A stretch of DNA of 64,000 nucleotides from Oscillospiraceae bacterium (GCA_015067895.1 SVLP01000002.1:1-64000); one strand, 5' to 3'. Positions 50,145 through 61,336 are shown, numbered from the stretch's first letter. Program-made: numbers and translations. The notes: generated by a model not told the origin, from the sequence alone.

Positions 50145-51127
50145 AACGTGAAGAAAAGCTGCTGCGCGCCATTGGCGACGCAGAGGATTTTATGATCCGG
50201 GATGCCATGGAGCATCACGCAAGGAAACGCCCCGCAGTCCTTCGCTGGGCAGCCGTGGCAGCCTGTGTGTGTCTGCTGCTGACAGTCACTGTGGGCGCAT
50301 CCAAATGGGGCGTGGAATGTTGGCACGGACAGAAGGAAGCCAATGGCATGTTCGGTGACGAGGAGCAGGGTTACACACTGAAGACGGGGCAGGTCACAAC
50401 GGTCGAGTGGAAGTATCCTTTCCAGCCTGTGACCATCCGCCAGGAGGCCCTTGATGAGCTGACCGAGCAACTGAATCAGCAGTGGGAATACTGGTGGTTT
50501 GTCGATGATGGCTTCAACGAGGATCTGGCCGACTACCATTTCCTCACCGGCATGCCTCAATCTATTGAGGAGCGCATTACGACTATCAGCGAGCTTGAGG
50601 AATACCTGGGCATCGATCTGGTCACCAGTCCGGAGATCGACGCAGCCGCCTACAACTGCATGCATACCAATGATATCGGCACTTGGCTTGAGATCGCACT
50701 GTACGGCGATATCTACCGGGATGCTGCGAAGGAGCACGAACAGGCTGGCACGATCTCCCTTCAGGGCATCTATATCACGGTGCGAATGGGTTTCAGTGAG
50801 ACCAACTGCAAGTCCTGGATGGAGATATACATCCCGCTGACGCAGAAGTTCGCGGATACCTATCCGCATGAGGTGCTTTACGATGCTTGGAACCTGGATC
50901 CGCTGACAGTGGATGCCCAGGAGTATTCCGGGCGCGAGGTGCTTGTGGTCTGTGATCCTCATGAACCTATGGAGGATAATCCCAAAGCTTGCGGCATATA
51001 CGCTGCAGATGGCATCGGCTACAATGTCCACTGTCTCGTGGAGGACTGGGAGGTTGTGGATGGTCACCCGTCCGTTTATCAGCACGGCAGCGAGCGTCTG
51101 ATGGAGCTTCTGGCAAATCTCGAATAA
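50141..51127 (+). CDS. Probable membrane-anchored anti-sigma factor
   Basis: 328 residues, ATGA overlap with the sigma factor gene. A cytoplasmic N-terminus of about 33 residues (KREEKLLRAIGDAEDFMIRD) precedes one membrane helix (LRWAAVAACVCLLLTVTVGA, about 34-53) and a 270-residue extracytoplasmic domain rich in Trp/Tyr and acidic residues. The topology and gene order fit an anti-sigma regulator sensing an external signal. No zinc-binding HxxxCxxC motif is seen, so the sigma-binding mode is unclear. Confidence 0.75.
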   Translation: MKREEKLLRAIGDAEDFMIRDAMEHHARKRPAVLRWAAVAACVCLLLTVTVGASKWGVECWHGQKEANGMFGDEEQGYTLKTGQVTTVEWKYPFQPVTIRQEALDELTEQLNQQWEYWWFVDDGFNEDLADYHFLTGMPQSIEERITTISELEEYLGIDLVTSPEIDAAAYNCMHTNDIGTWLEIALYGDIYRDAAKEHEQAGTISLQGIYITVRMGFSETNCKSWMEIYIPLTQKFADTYPHEVLYDAWNLDPLTVDAQEYSGREVLVVCDPHEPMEDNPKACGIYAADGIGYNVHCLVEDWEVVDGHPSVYQHGSERLMELLANLE

Positions 51128-51130
51128 TGC

Positions 51131-51163
51131 AAAAGCCCGGCAGGTTCAGCCTGCCGGGCAATT
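51131..51163. terminator. Bidirectional terminator between converging genes
   Basis: Stem AGCCCGGCAGG/CCTGCCGGGC with A- and T-rich flanks lies between the anti-sigma gene and the converging membrane protein. Confidence 0.85.
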
Positions 51164-51172
51164 TCGTAAGGG

Positions 51173-51739
51173 TTATTCCGCTTTTCTCAGCCGCAGGGCA
51201 GAGCACAGGAAGCACACCGCTGCAACGCCGAAGAGATTGGAAGCCATGGGGATATAGGCCACCAGCTTCAGTTCGGACAGGGGCAGGAGGTAGCCGAACA
51301 GATCGACAAACACCACCCGGAAGGCCAGCACACCGGTCGTTGCCCACAGCAGCCACTTCCGCTCGGGCACATAGCCCAGCACCGCCAGCAGGATCAGCAC
51401 AGCCAGAGCCAGCACCAGAACACCGCTGATAATGCCGCCCGCGCCCATGTTCTCGGCAAAGAAGTAATTCACCGCGAACAGCACCGCCATCACACCGGCG
51501 GCGAGGGGGTAGTTCAGCTTCTTAATCTTCAGCATCAGGATAAAGGCGATGCTGATCGCCAGGGGGAGCACCACCCGGAAGACGATCTCAAAGGCCGGGA
51601 TGTCGTTGAAGTTCATCAGGCCGAAGTAATACACCATCCGCAGGAAAAAGGAAAGTCCCATGAACGCCGCAGCCTGATTGCCCCAGCGGCCCCGGGCCGC
51701 CACCCGGCAGGACATGGTTTTCTTAAATTTCAGTTCCAT
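51173..51739 (-). CDS. Polytopic membrane protein
   Basis: 188 residues from ATG 51739 with CGGAGG upstream; the longer open frame has no ribosome site. About six membrane helices, with charged RKAE at the C-terminus. The N-terminus MELKFKKTMSCRVAARGRWG is basic and cytoplasmic. No family recognised. Confidence 0.72.
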   Translation of the reverse strand: MELKFKKTMSCRVAARGRWGNQAAAFMGLSFFLRMVYYFGLMNFNDIPAFEIVFRVVLPLAISIAFILMLKIKKLNYPLAAGVMAVLFAVNYFFAENMGAGGIISGVLVLALAVLILLAVLGYVPERKWLLWATTGVLAFRVVFVDLFGYLLPLSELKLVAYIPMASNLFGVAAVCFLCSALRLRKAE

Positions 51740-51828
51740 ATGTAAAACACCTCCGTTTCCGCTATTATAATGCAACTGCGGCAAAATAGCAACACGGAAA
51801 ATCATCCGAAGAAAAATGAAAAAAGCCC

Positions 51829-51857
51829 TTGACAAATGACAGGGTTTGGGTTATTAT
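51829..51857 (+). promoter_or_regulatory. Promoter of tRNA-Ser copy 1
   Basis: TTGACA and TATTAT with 17-base spacing. Confidence 0.8.
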
Positions 51858-51887
51858 ATGCAAGTCGATTGCGGCACAACCAAATAC

Positions 51888-51979
51888 GGAGCAGTATCGA
51901 AGTGGTCATAACGGGCACGACTGGAAATCGTGTGTACCCCAAAAGGGTACCGAGGGTTCAAATCCCTCCTGCTCCGCCA
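51888..51979 (+). tRNA. tRNA-Ser (anticodon GGA), copy 1
   Basis: 92 nt with encoded CCA. Acceptor stem GGAGCAG/CTGCTCC, anticodon loop CTGGAAA giving GGA, long variable arm (TACCCC...GGGTA) typical of tRNA-Ser, T loop TTCAAAT. Identical to the copy at 52694. Confidence 0.97.
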
Positions 51980-51980
51980 G

Positions 51981-52018
51981 AAAAAAGAAGGACTTCCGAT
52001 GGAAGTCCTTCTTTTTTC
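51981..52018 (+). terminator. Terminator after tRNA-Ser copy 1
   Basis: AAAAAAGAAGGACTTCC / GGAAGTCCTTCTTTTTT, a 17-bp stem with a 3-base loop. Confidence 0.92.
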
Positions 52019-52178
52019 AATGAAATTTGCCTGCGGCAAGTGAAATATGCTGACGCATATGAAGTACGCTTCGCGTATGAAGTGTGCTGACGCACATGAG
52101 GGCAAATTTCACTTCATAGCGAAGCTACTTCATGTCCGAAGGACACTTCATATTGCATATGCAATACTTCATTGTAGC
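52017..52178. repeat. Mini-hairpin array B
   Basis: Successive small hairpins (ATGC-TGAC-GCAT, ACGC-TTC-GCGT, GTGC-TGAC-GCAC, AGC-GAA-GCT, GTCC-GAA-GGAC, ATTGC-ATAT-GCAAT) are separated by ATGAAGT on the left and ACTTCAT on the right. The block as a whole is an inverted repeat starting AATGAAATTTGCC and turning at GGCAAATTTCACTTC. It lies between the tRNA terminator and the next gene. Confidence 0.85.
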
Positions 52179-52267
52179 CCGGATTCTTAATGATTCTAAA
52201 GATTTCATTCATACCCTCGTCATACTTCCCTGGTATCATCAGGAAAAACAGAAAGGGGAGAGCACCC

Positions 52268-52627
52268 ATGAAAAAGCCCATCCTCGCGATCCTTTTGACC
52301 GCCATCCTCATTTTCTCCGCTGTTTGGCTCAGCGCGCTGGCCAAATGCGATTCGCTGACCGAGCAATACTATGAAGACTTCAAAACCGGCCATCTCCAGA
52401 CCGGCTTCCATGACGAGCTGGAAGATTTCAAGGTACTCTCCTGTGACGGAGAAGCTGCCGAGGTCTACTATATTGCAAAGGATCACGCCAACGGCTGTGT
52501 TTTGGATTTTGTGAATCTGGAAGGGGAGTGGGTCATGGAGGAATGGAACTGCATCTGGTCTGACCATGGCTCCGCCTCCGATGTCATCTGGCCCTACTGG
52601 TGGCATTTTATTTATGGCGGATTTTGA
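52268..52627 (+). CDS. Small exported protein
   Basis: 119 residues from ATG 52268 with AAAGGGGAG upstream. An N-terminal hydrophobic signal or anchor (MKKPILAILLTAILIFSAVW, then LSALAKCD) precedes an acidic, aromatic-rich domain (YYEDFKTGHLQTGFHDELED ... WPYWWHFIYGGF). It sits between the two tRNA-Ser copies. Function unknown. Confidence 0.68.
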   Translation: MKKPILAILLTAILIFSAVWLSALAKCDSLTEQYYEDFKTGHLQTGFHDELEDFKVLSCDGEAAEVYYIAKDHANGCVLDFVNLEGEWVMEEWNCIWSDHGSASDVIWPYWWHFIYGGF

Positions 52628-52636
52628 AAAATACCC

Positions 52637-52665
52637 TTGACAAATCTGTCGAACCATGGTATCAT
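52637..52665 (+). promoter_or_regulatory. Promoter of tRNA-Ser copy 2
   Basis: TTGACA and TATCAT with 17-base spacing. Confidence 0.8.
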
Positions 52666-52693
52666 ACACAAGCTGTCTGACAGAGACCCACAT

Positions 52694-52785
52694 GGAGCAG
52701 TATCGAAGTGGTCATAACGGGCACGACTGGAAATCGTGTGTACCCCAAAAGGGTACCGAGGGTTCAAATCCCTCCTGCTCCGCCA
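52694..52785 (+). tRNA. tRNA-Ser (anticodon GGA), copy 2
   Basis: 92 nt, base-for-base the same as copy 1. Upstream sequences differ, while the downstream architecture (terminator, AATGAAATTTGCC, hairpin array) is shared. Confidence 0.97.
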
Positions 52786-52786
52786 G

Positions 52787-52825
52787 AAAAAAGAAAGCGA
52801 TGCGTTTGCATCGCTTTCTTTTTTC
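52787..52825 (+). terminator. Terminator after tRNA-Ser copy 2
   Basis: AAAAAAGAAAGCGATGC / GCATCGCTTTCTTTTTT stem with GTTT loop. Confidence 0.92.
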
Positions 52826-52922
52826 AATGAAATTTGCCTTCCATGCAAATTTCACTTCATTGCGAAGCAACTTCATGTCCGAAGGACACTTCATATTGCG
52901 CAAGCAATACTTCATTTCGAAA
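52822..52922. repeat. Mini-hairpin array C
   Basis: Begins AATGAAATTTGCC like array B, then TGC-GAA-GCA, GTCC-GAA-GGAC and ATTGC-GCAA-GCAAT hairpins separated by ACTTCAT. It is a shorter version of array B and ends next to the Nudix gene's ribosome site. Confidence 0.85.
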
Positions 52923-52937
52923 AGGAGGTACCCCACC

Positions 52938-53447
52938 ATGCGCCAGCTCTTCACCATGGACACCCACGACTATGATCCCAACGGCACCCGGGAGATCCGC
53001 CCCTCTGTCCGGGCCATCATCATCCGGGATGGAAAAGTCCTGATGGTGCACAGTCTAAAATACGACTACTACAAATTCCCCGGCGGCGGAATGGAAGCAG
53101 GGGAGTGCCAGGCAGAAGCGCTCTGCAGGGAGGTGGCCGAGGAGGCCGGCAGGGCGGTCGATCCTGCATCCATCCGGGAATACGGCCTGGTGCATCGCAT
53201 CTCCAAAGGAACAGAATCCGACGTTTTCATCCAGGACAATTACTATTACCTCTGCAATGCTGACCACGCCGTGGGGCAGCATCTGGATGACTACGAAGCC
53301 GAGGAGCGGTTCACCCCTGAATTCGTCACGCCGCAGCACGCCATCGAGACCAACCGCTTCCACGACCACAACGGCAAGTGGGGCATCGTTCAGGAACGGG
53401 AATGCCGGGTTCTGGAGCGACTGATGGAAGAGGGCTATTTCAAATAA
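52938..53447 (+). CDS. Nudix hydrolase
   Basis: 169 residues from ATG 52938 with AAAGGAGG upstream. Nudix box GGGMEAGECQAEALCREVAE followed by EAG, with an intact REVAEE core. N-terminal FTMDTHDYDPNGTREIRPSV is typical of clostridial MutT-like proteins. Not closely related to the Nudix gene at 21 kb. Substrate unknown. Confidence 0.9.
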   Translation: MRQLFTMDTHDYDPNGTREIRPSVRAIIIRDGKVLMVHSLKYDYYKFPGGGMEAGECQAEALCREVAEEAGRAVDPASIREYGLVHRISKGTESDVFIQDNYYYLCNADHAVGQHLDDYEAEERFTPEFVTPQHAIETNRFHDHNGKWGIVQERECRVLERLMEEGYFK

Positions 53448-53456
53448 TTCCTTTTT

Positions 53457-53485
53457 GCCTCCGGGAAATCCCGGGGGCTTTTTTC
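53457..53485 (+). terminator. Terminator after the Nudix gene
   Basis: Stem GCCTCCGGGA/TCCCGGGGGC followed by TTTTTTC. Confidence 0.85.
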
Positions 53486-53566
53486 GTTCCCGCCCCAATC
53501 CGACGGCAAAAACAGCAACCGTGCATTATACTGAAATCCAACCCAAATCAAGGAGGATTTCCATTT

Positions 53567-53881
53567 ATGCAACTGACCAGTTTTCTGGAGAACAGCCGTC
53601 TGACCATCGCCCTCAACGGAGAGATCGACCATCATCGTGCCCGCACCTACATCGACACCATCGCCGCCAAGATCGATGCCTACAGCCCCACAGAGTGCAT
53701 CCTGGACTTTTCCGATGTGTCCTTCGTGGACTCCTCGGGCATCGCCGTGGTCATCAACTCCATGCGCCGCATGGCCCAGATCGAAGGGGAGCTGTACTTA
53801 TCGGGCTTAAGCGAGCAGCCCATGCGGGTCTTCCGCACCTCCGGCATCGACAAGCTGGTGCACATCAAGGAGGCGGTGTAA
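53567..53881 (+). CDS. spoIIAA: Anti-sigma F factor antagonist SpoIIAA
   Basis: 104 residues from ATG 53567 with AAGGAGG upstream. STAS domain; the phosphorylatable Ser lies in DFSDVSFVDSSGIAVVINSM. When unphosphorylated it binds SpoIIAB and frees sigma F in the forespore. First gene of the spoIIA operon. Confidence 0.95.
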   Translation: MQLTSFLENSRLTIALNGEIDHHRARTYIDTIAAKIDAYSPTECILDFSDVSFVDSSGIAVVINSMRRMAQIEGELYLSGLSEQPMRVFRTSGIDKLVHIKEAV

Positions 53882-54313
53882 GTGAAATTCGAAAACTATA
53901 TGATCCTGGAATTCCCCAGCAAATCCAGCAACGAGGCCTTCGCCCGCTCCGCCGTGGCCTGCTTCGCTGCCCAGCTGGATCCGACCCTGGAGGAGATGGG
54001 GGATATCCGCACTGCCGTCAGCGAAGCCGTGACCAACTGCATCGTCCATGCCTATCCCGATTCCTACGGCATCATCACCCTGCGCTGCCGGATCCTGAAG
54101 GACAATGTCCTGGACATCGTGGTCAAGGATCGGGGCGTGGGCATCCCGGACATCGACCAGGCAAGAAGGCCCATGTTCACCACCGGTGGCTCCGAGCGCA
54201 GCGGCATGGGATTTACCATCATGGAGAGCTTCATGACCAGTCTGGAGATCTCCTCAACAGCAGGGAAGGGCACCACCGTCCACATGCGCAGGAAGGTGCA
54301 GCGGCGTTCATGA
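53882..54313 (+). CDS. spoIIAB: Anti-sigma F factor / serine kinase SpoIIAB
   Basis: 143 residues from GTG 53882, directly after the spoIIAA stop. GHKL ATPase: N-box SEAVTNCIVHAYP, G1 box VVKDRGVGIPD, G2 box GGSERSGMGFTIMES. It binds and holds sigma F and phosphorylates SpoIIAA. Confidence 0.96.
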   Translation: MKFENYMILEFPSKSSNEAFARSAVACFAAQLDPTLEEMGDIRTAVSEAVTNCIVHAYPDSYGIITLRCRILKDNVLDIVVKDRGVGIPDIDQARRPMFTTGGSERSGMGFTIMESFMTSLEISSTAGKGTTVHMRRKVQRRS

Positions 54314-55014
54314 CGAGACTGGAGGAATTGATCGCCAGAGCCCAGGCCGGGGAGAAGGAGGCTCGTGAGCTGCTGGTGACCGAGAACGCCGGGCTCATCT
54401 GGAGCGTTGCCAAGCGGTTCCTGGGCCGGGGCACGGAGGCGGAGGATCTGTACCAGCTCGGTTGTCTCGGCTTTCTGAAGGCCGTGGAGGGCTTCGATCT
54501 GGAATTCGGCACCCAGTTCTCCACCTATGCCGTCCCCAAGATCGCCGGAGAGATCCGCCGGTTCCTCCGGGATGACGGAGCCATCAAGGTCTCCCGCTCG
54601 ATAAAAGAGCGGTCTGCCGCTGTCCGGCTCATGCGCGCCCGGCTCAGCTCTGCATTGGGCCGGGAGCCCTCCATCGCTGAGCTGGCGGAGCAGACCGGCT
54701 TTACCCCGGAGGAGATCGCTGTAGCCGAGACCGCCACCATGGAGGTGGAGTCCATCCACCGGGAATGCGGCGAGGAGGGCTTCACCCTGGAGAACATCCT
54801 GACGGACACGGAATCCGAGGAACGGATGCTGGAGCGTATCGCTCTGCGCCAGGCCATCTCGGAGCTTCCCGAGCGGGAGCGGACGGTCATCAGTCTACGC
54901 TATTTCCACGGCCTGACCCAGGATCGGGTGGCGAGGGTGCTTATGGTCAGTCAGGTGCAGGTGTCCAGGATCGAGAAGAAGGCCATCGGGATATTGCGGG
55001 AGAAGATCTTATAG
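54310..55014 (+). CDS. sigF: Sporulation sigma factor F
   Basis: 234 residues from ATG 54310, overlapping spoIIAB by four bases (ATGA). Region 2 is TEAEDLYQLGCLGFLKAVEG, followed by FDLEFGTQFSTYAVPKIAGE; region 3 REPSIAELAEQTGFTPEEIA; region 4 LRYFHGLTQDRVARVLMVSQ with the helix-turn-helix. It controls early forespore genes and proves the organism belongs to an endospore-forming lineage. Confidence 0.97.
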   Translation: MTRLEELIARAQAGEKEARELLVTENAGLIWSVAKRFLGRGTEAEDLYQLGCLGFLKAVEGFDLEFGTQFSTYAVPKIAGEIRRFLRDDGAIKVSRSIKERSAAVRLMRARLSSALGREPSIAELAEQTGFTPEEIAVAETATMEVESIHRECGEEGFTLENILTDTESEERMLERIALRQAISELPERERTVISLRYFHGLTQDRVARVLMVSQVQVSRIEKKAIGILREKIL

Positions 55015-55062
55015 TGCTGAGTTCTGAGTGCTGAGGGCTGAGTGAATCGTTCACTTGAGCAC

Positions 55063-55091
55063 TTGCAAAAAGTGACGAGTTGCGGTAATAT
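55063..55091 (+). promoter_or_regulatory. Promoter of pcrA
   Basis: TTGCAA and TAATAT with 17-base spacing, 40 bases before the start. A short CTGAGT-rich imperfect repeat (about 55016-55043) lies just upstream. Confidence 0.6.
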
Positions 55092-55131
55092 ATAGGGTAC
55101 GATAATCTAGGAAAGACAGATAGGTGCATCT

Positions 55132-57537
55132 ATGAATCACGCATATGAAGAACGTTTTCTTGCCGCCCGGCGCAAGTATATCGAATCCCAGTTCGCGGAT
55201 CTGAACCCCATGCAGCGCACTGCCGCTCTGACCACCGAGGGCCCGCTGCTGCTGCTTGCCGGTGCGGGCTCCGGCAAGACCACGGTGCTCATCAACCGGA
55301 TCGCGAACCTCATCCGCTTCGGCAGCGGCTATGAGTCCAACGCTATCCCCTGGAATGCCACCGAGGAGGATGTGGAATTTCTGGAAACCCTGAAGCCCAT
55401 CCTCTCCGCCCCGGAGCGGGAGCGGGCGGATGCCCTCTGCCGGGAAAAGGCTCCGGCCCCCTGGCAGATCATGGCCATCACCTTCACCAACAAGGCCGCC
55501 AACGAGCTGAAGGAACGGCTGAGCAATATGCTGGGCGAGTCCGGCATGGAGGTATGGGCCATGACCTTCCACGCCGCCTGCTGCCGGATCCTCCGGCGGG
55601 ACATAGAGCTGCTGGGCTATACCCGCAGCTTCACCATCTACGACACCGCCGACTCCGAGCGGGTCATGAAGGACATTGTCAAGGACATGGGTCTGGATGA
55701 CAAGACCTTCCCCGCAAAAATGGTGCTGTCCGTCATTTCCCGGCAGAAGGATCGGATGATCTCCCCCGAGGAGTGCGCCCAGCAGGCCAAGGAGCAGAGC
55801 GACGTCCGCATGACCCAGATCGCCAAGTGCTACCGCCGCTACCAGACCCAGCTCATGGAAAACAACGCTCTGGACTTTGATGATATCATCTATCTCACCG
55901 TCCGGCTCCTCCAGGAGCACGAGGAGGTTCGTGCCTACTATCAGAAGCGGTTCCGCTACGTGCTGGTGGACGAGTATCAGGACACCAACAACATGCAGTA
56001 TCTGCTCACCAGCCTGCTGGCCGGCGGCTGGGAGAACCTCTGTGTGGTGGGCGACGACGACCAGTCCATCTACCGCTTCCGGGGCGCCACCATCGAGAAC
56101 ATCCTGAACTTTGAAAACCAGTATAAGGGCGCAAGAACCATCCGACTGGAGCAGAATTACCGCTCCACGGAGGCCATCCTGAACGCCGCCAACGCGGTCA
56201 TTGCCCACAACCATGGCCGCAAGGGCAAGACCCTCTGGACTTCCAACGGCGCGGGCGAGCCGGTGACGGTCTACACTGCATCCGACGGCACCGAGGAGGC
56301 CAACTATGTCTCCGCCCGGATCCTGGCCCTGTCCAGGGGCCGGGACTTCAAGAAGTGCGCCGTCCTCTACCGCACCAACGCCCAGTCCAACGCCATCGAG
56401 TATTCCTTCAAGCGCAACGGCATCCCCTACCGGATCATCGGCGGCACCCGGTTTTTTGACCGGGCGGAGGTCAAGGACATGCTGGCCTACCTGACCGTCA
56501 TCCATAACCGGGCCGACGACCTGCGCCTGAAGCGCATCATCAACACCCCCGCCCGGGGTCTTGGTGCCAAGGCCGTCGAGACCGCCGAGCGGCTGGCCCG
56601 TGCCGAGGGCAAGAGCCTTTACGCCGTCATTGAAAAGCCCCAGGACTACGCGCCCCTTGAGAAGCCCGCGGGCAAGATGCGGGCCTTTGTCGAGATGATC
56701 GAATCTCTGGCGGAGCTGCAGGACAGCGGCATCGGCCTTTGCGACTTTTACGAGGAGGTCATGCACCGCACCGGCTACATCGACATGCTCAAGGCCAAGC
56801 CCACCGAGGAGAACCAGACCCGGCTGGAGAACGTGCGGGAATTGAAATCCAGCATCAACAGCTACGTGGAGAATGCAGATTCTCCTTCTCTGGCGGGATT
56901 TTTGGAAGAGATCGCACTTTACACCGATATCGAGCAGTATGACGCCGGTGCCGATGCTGCCGTCATGATGACCATCCATTCCGCCAAGGGTCTGGAGTTC
57001 GACCACGTGTTCCTAGTGGGCTTCGAGGACGGCCTGTTCCCCGGCGTCCGCTCCATCGGCGACCCCGAGGAGATGGAGGAGGAGCGGCGGCTGTGCTACG
57101 TGGCCATCACCCGTGCCCGGAAGACCCTGGATATCTGCCATGCAAGAATGCGGATGCTCTACGGCCAGACCAGACCCTATATGGCCTCCCGGTTCCTCAA
57201 GGAGATCCCCGAGGAGGTCGTCCAGCACAAGGGCGGCACCCGCGTCCAGGCCGAGCGGCCCAGCTACGGCACCCAGTCCATGAGCCCCCAGTCCGCCGCC
57301 CGCCGGGAGGCCATCAAGAAGAGCCAGAAAAGCAGCCTGACCGCAGCTCCCGCCGCTGCCCCCGCCATGCTGGAGCTCAGCAAGGGCGACATGGTGCAGC
57401 ACAAGGCCTTCGGCAAGGGCATGGTTCTGACTGCCACCCCCGTGGGCGGTGATACCCTGCTGGAGATCGCCTTCGACGAGATCGGCACCAAGCGGATGTT
57501 TGCAAAGACCGCTTCTGTGCACATGAAGAAATTATAA
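55132..57537 (+). CDS. pcrA: ATP-dependent DNA helicase PcrA/UvrD
   Basis: 801 residues from ATG 55132. SF1A helicase: Q motif LNPMQRTAALTT, Walker A AGAGSGKTT (43-51), motif II VLVDEYQDTN, motif III VGDDDQSIYRFRGA, motif V TIHSAKGLEFDHVFLVG and motif VI LCYVAITRARKTL. An insertion of roughly 40 residues follows motif I (ESNAIPWNATEEDVEFLETL), which I have seen in Oscillospiraceae homologues. It removes stalled RNA polymerase and RecA filaments and serves in excision repair. Confidence 0.96.
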   Translation: MNHAYEERFLAARRKYIESQFADLNPMQRTAALTTEGPLLLLAGAGSGKTTVLINRIANLIRFGSGYESNAIPWNATEEDVEFLETLKPILSAPERERADALCREKAPAPWQIMAITFTNKAANELKERLSNMLGESGMEVWAMTFHAACCRILRRDIELLGYTRSFTIYDTADSERVMKDIVKDMGLDDKTFPAKMVLSVISRQKDRMISPEECAQQAKEQSDVRMTQIAKCYRRYQTQLMENNALDFDDIIYLTVRLLQEHEEVRAYYQKRFRYVLVDEYQDTNNMQYLLTSLLAGGWENLCVVGDDDQSIYRFRGATIENILNFENQYKGARTIRLEQNYRSTEAILNAANAVIAHNHGRKGKTLWTSNGAGEPVTVYTASDGTEEANYVSARILALSRGRDFKKCAVLYRTNAQSNAIEYSFKRNGIPYRIIGGTRFFDRAEVKDMLAYLTVIHNRADDLRLKRIINTPARGLGAKAVETAERLARAEGKSLYAVIEKPQDYAPLEKPAGKMRAFVEMIESLAELQDSGIGLCDFYEEVMHRTGYIDMLKAKPTEENQTRLENVRELKSSINSYVENADSPSLAGFLEEIALYTDIEQYDAGADAAVMMTIHSAKGLEFDHVFLVGFEDGLFPGVRSIGDPEEMEEERRLCYVAITRARKTLDICHARMRMLYGQTRPYMASRFLKEIPEEVVQHKGGTRVQAERPSYGTQSMSPQSAARREAIKKSQKSSLTAAPAAAPAMLELSKGDMVQHKAFGKGMVLTATPVGGDTLLEIAFDEIGTKRMFAKTASVHMKKL

Positions 57538-57586
57538 CTTTCAACTTTCCACTTTCAACTGCATAAGCTTCCCCGGAGGGGATCGT

Positions 57587-60179
<2,593 letters not shown>

Positions 60180-60186
60180 TTGCACA

Positions 60187-60222
60187 GAAAAGCCGCTGCT
60201 CGTTCGAACAGCGGCTTTTTTC
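60187..60222. terminator. Bidirectional terminator after ligA
   Basis: AAAAGCCGCTG / CAGCGGCTTTTTT stem between ligA and the converging lipoprotein gene. Confidence 0.9.
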
Positions 60223-61144
60223 ATGATCTTTCCTCGACATGGATCACATGTCCGTCGGTATCGGCGATCAGAACGATCACCCGGCTTCCGCCCATGGGAA
60301 CCCTCGGCGTACCCGTCTCATAGATCAGCTCCCAGATCCCGTTGTTATAGTGGGTCGCATACCATGGCTTATGCCAGGACTTCAACAGTCTCACCGTCGC
60401 GGCCCCCTCCTGAAGCTCCCAGGCCCAATCCGTGATCTGCGTGCTCTCGATCAAAGGATACTGCGCGTCAATGTCTGCGGCGATCTCCTGCCAGCGTTCA
60501 TCTTCGTACCAGTCTTCAGCGGTACGCTCCTCGAAGGGGTAGTGCGAATCTTTATATTCCTCATCCAGCCAGCTGATCCGCAGTATGGCGGGCCGTTCGC
60601 CGGGAGCAAGATCATCGGAACCGTTGTATATCTGCCAGCTCCCGGTCTGGTAGGCATCCAGAAACAAAGCTTCCGTCCGGAGGGTGATGATATGCCCGTC
60701 TGTCTCGGAGATCAGAAAGCTCGCGGCTGGGCCATCATAATAGGACACGGGATATTCTGACTGGTTAAAGGAGAATTCCCAGATCCCGTCGCAGTAACGC
60801 TCGGCTCCGTGGGGCAAAAGACTGGAGTCAAAGAGCTCCTTTTCCATGCTGATGTCATATAATGCCCATGCGAAGATACGAAGCTCATCCAGTGTGTCGA
60901 TGGGGTAGTCAAGCTCCACTGTGGAGACCATTTCCTGCAGCACTTCATCCTCCAAACGATCCTCGATGGTGTAGGACTCCCTGTAAAAAGCCTCCGCAAT
61001 GCTACCGGCGAAGACCGTGTCCTCCATGCAAATGTACGGAAGCGGCTTCTGATCCGCAGCAGGAGTCCGCGCAAAGGAATCACCGGGAGCACATCCGGTC
61101 ATCGCCAGCAGCAAGGCAAGCACAAATGCGATTCCTTTCCTCAT
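60221..61144 (-). CDS. Lipoprotein
   Basis: 307 residues from ATG 61144. Signal peptide MRKGIAFVLALLLAMTGCAP with lipobox MTGC. The mature domain is acidic and aromatic-rich; two similar stretches (ERYCDGIWEFSFNQSEYPVS with ISETDGHIITL, and HYNNGIWELIYETGTPRVPM with IADTDGHVIHV) show an internal duplication of a beta-rich unit. Its ATG overlaps the stop of a 58-residue membrane protein gene. Function unknown. Confidence 0.78.
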   Translation of the reverse strand: MRKGIAFVLALLLAMTGCAPGDSFARTPAADQKPLPYICMEDTVFAGSIAEAFYRESYTIEDRLEDEVLQEMVSTVELDYPIDTLDELRIFAWALYDISMEKELFDSSLLPHGAERYCDGIWEFSFNQSEYPVSYYDGPAASFLISETDGHIITLRTEALFLDAYQTGSWQIYNGSDDLAPGERPAILRISWLDEEYKDSHYPFEERTAEDWYEDERWQEIAADIDAQYPLIESTQITDWAWELQEGAATVRLLKSWHKPWYATHYNNGIWELIYETGTPRVPMGGSRVIVLIADTDGHVIHVEERS

Positions 61145-61317
61145 GATGAACCCCCTTCCAAAATCCAGATGATACCAAAAATCACGCCGATGAACCCGAT
61201 CAGGAGCAGGGGCAACAGCTTCATCACGATCTCCTGATTCCGCTCCTCAACGCCTTTGCCTGCTGCATCGAAGATATCCAGAGCGGAATCGATGATATAC
61301 TCTAACCAATCCATCAT
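61141..61317 (-). CDS. 58-residue single-pass membrane protein
   Basis: 58 residues from ATG 61317 (or 61314) with GGAGGGAG upstream. MMDWLEYIIDSALDIFDAAG is amphipathic and acidic; a membrane helix LLPLLLIGFIGVIFGIIWIL follows. The TGA overlaps the ATG of the lipoprotein gene (ATGA). Strong ribosome site, coupling and a clean membrane helix make it a real gene despite its size. Confidence 0.8.
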   Translation of the reverse strand: MMDWLEYIIDSALDIFDAAGKGVEERNQEIVMKLLPLLLIGFIGVIFGIIWILEGGSS

Positions 61318-61336
61318 GGGTCATCTCCCTCCAAAA

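Noticed and set aside
52017..52922. CRISPR or ordinary REP array
   Set aside because: The constant motif is 7 bases and inverts at the centre, the intervening segments are themselves hairpins of 10-14 bases, and no cas gene is near.
53455..55014. A single 519-codon frame joining the region before spoIIAA to sigF
   Set aside because: The first part is an out-of-frame shadow of spoIIAA and spoIIAB. The genuine sigF start is ATG 54310, overlapping the spoIIAB stop.
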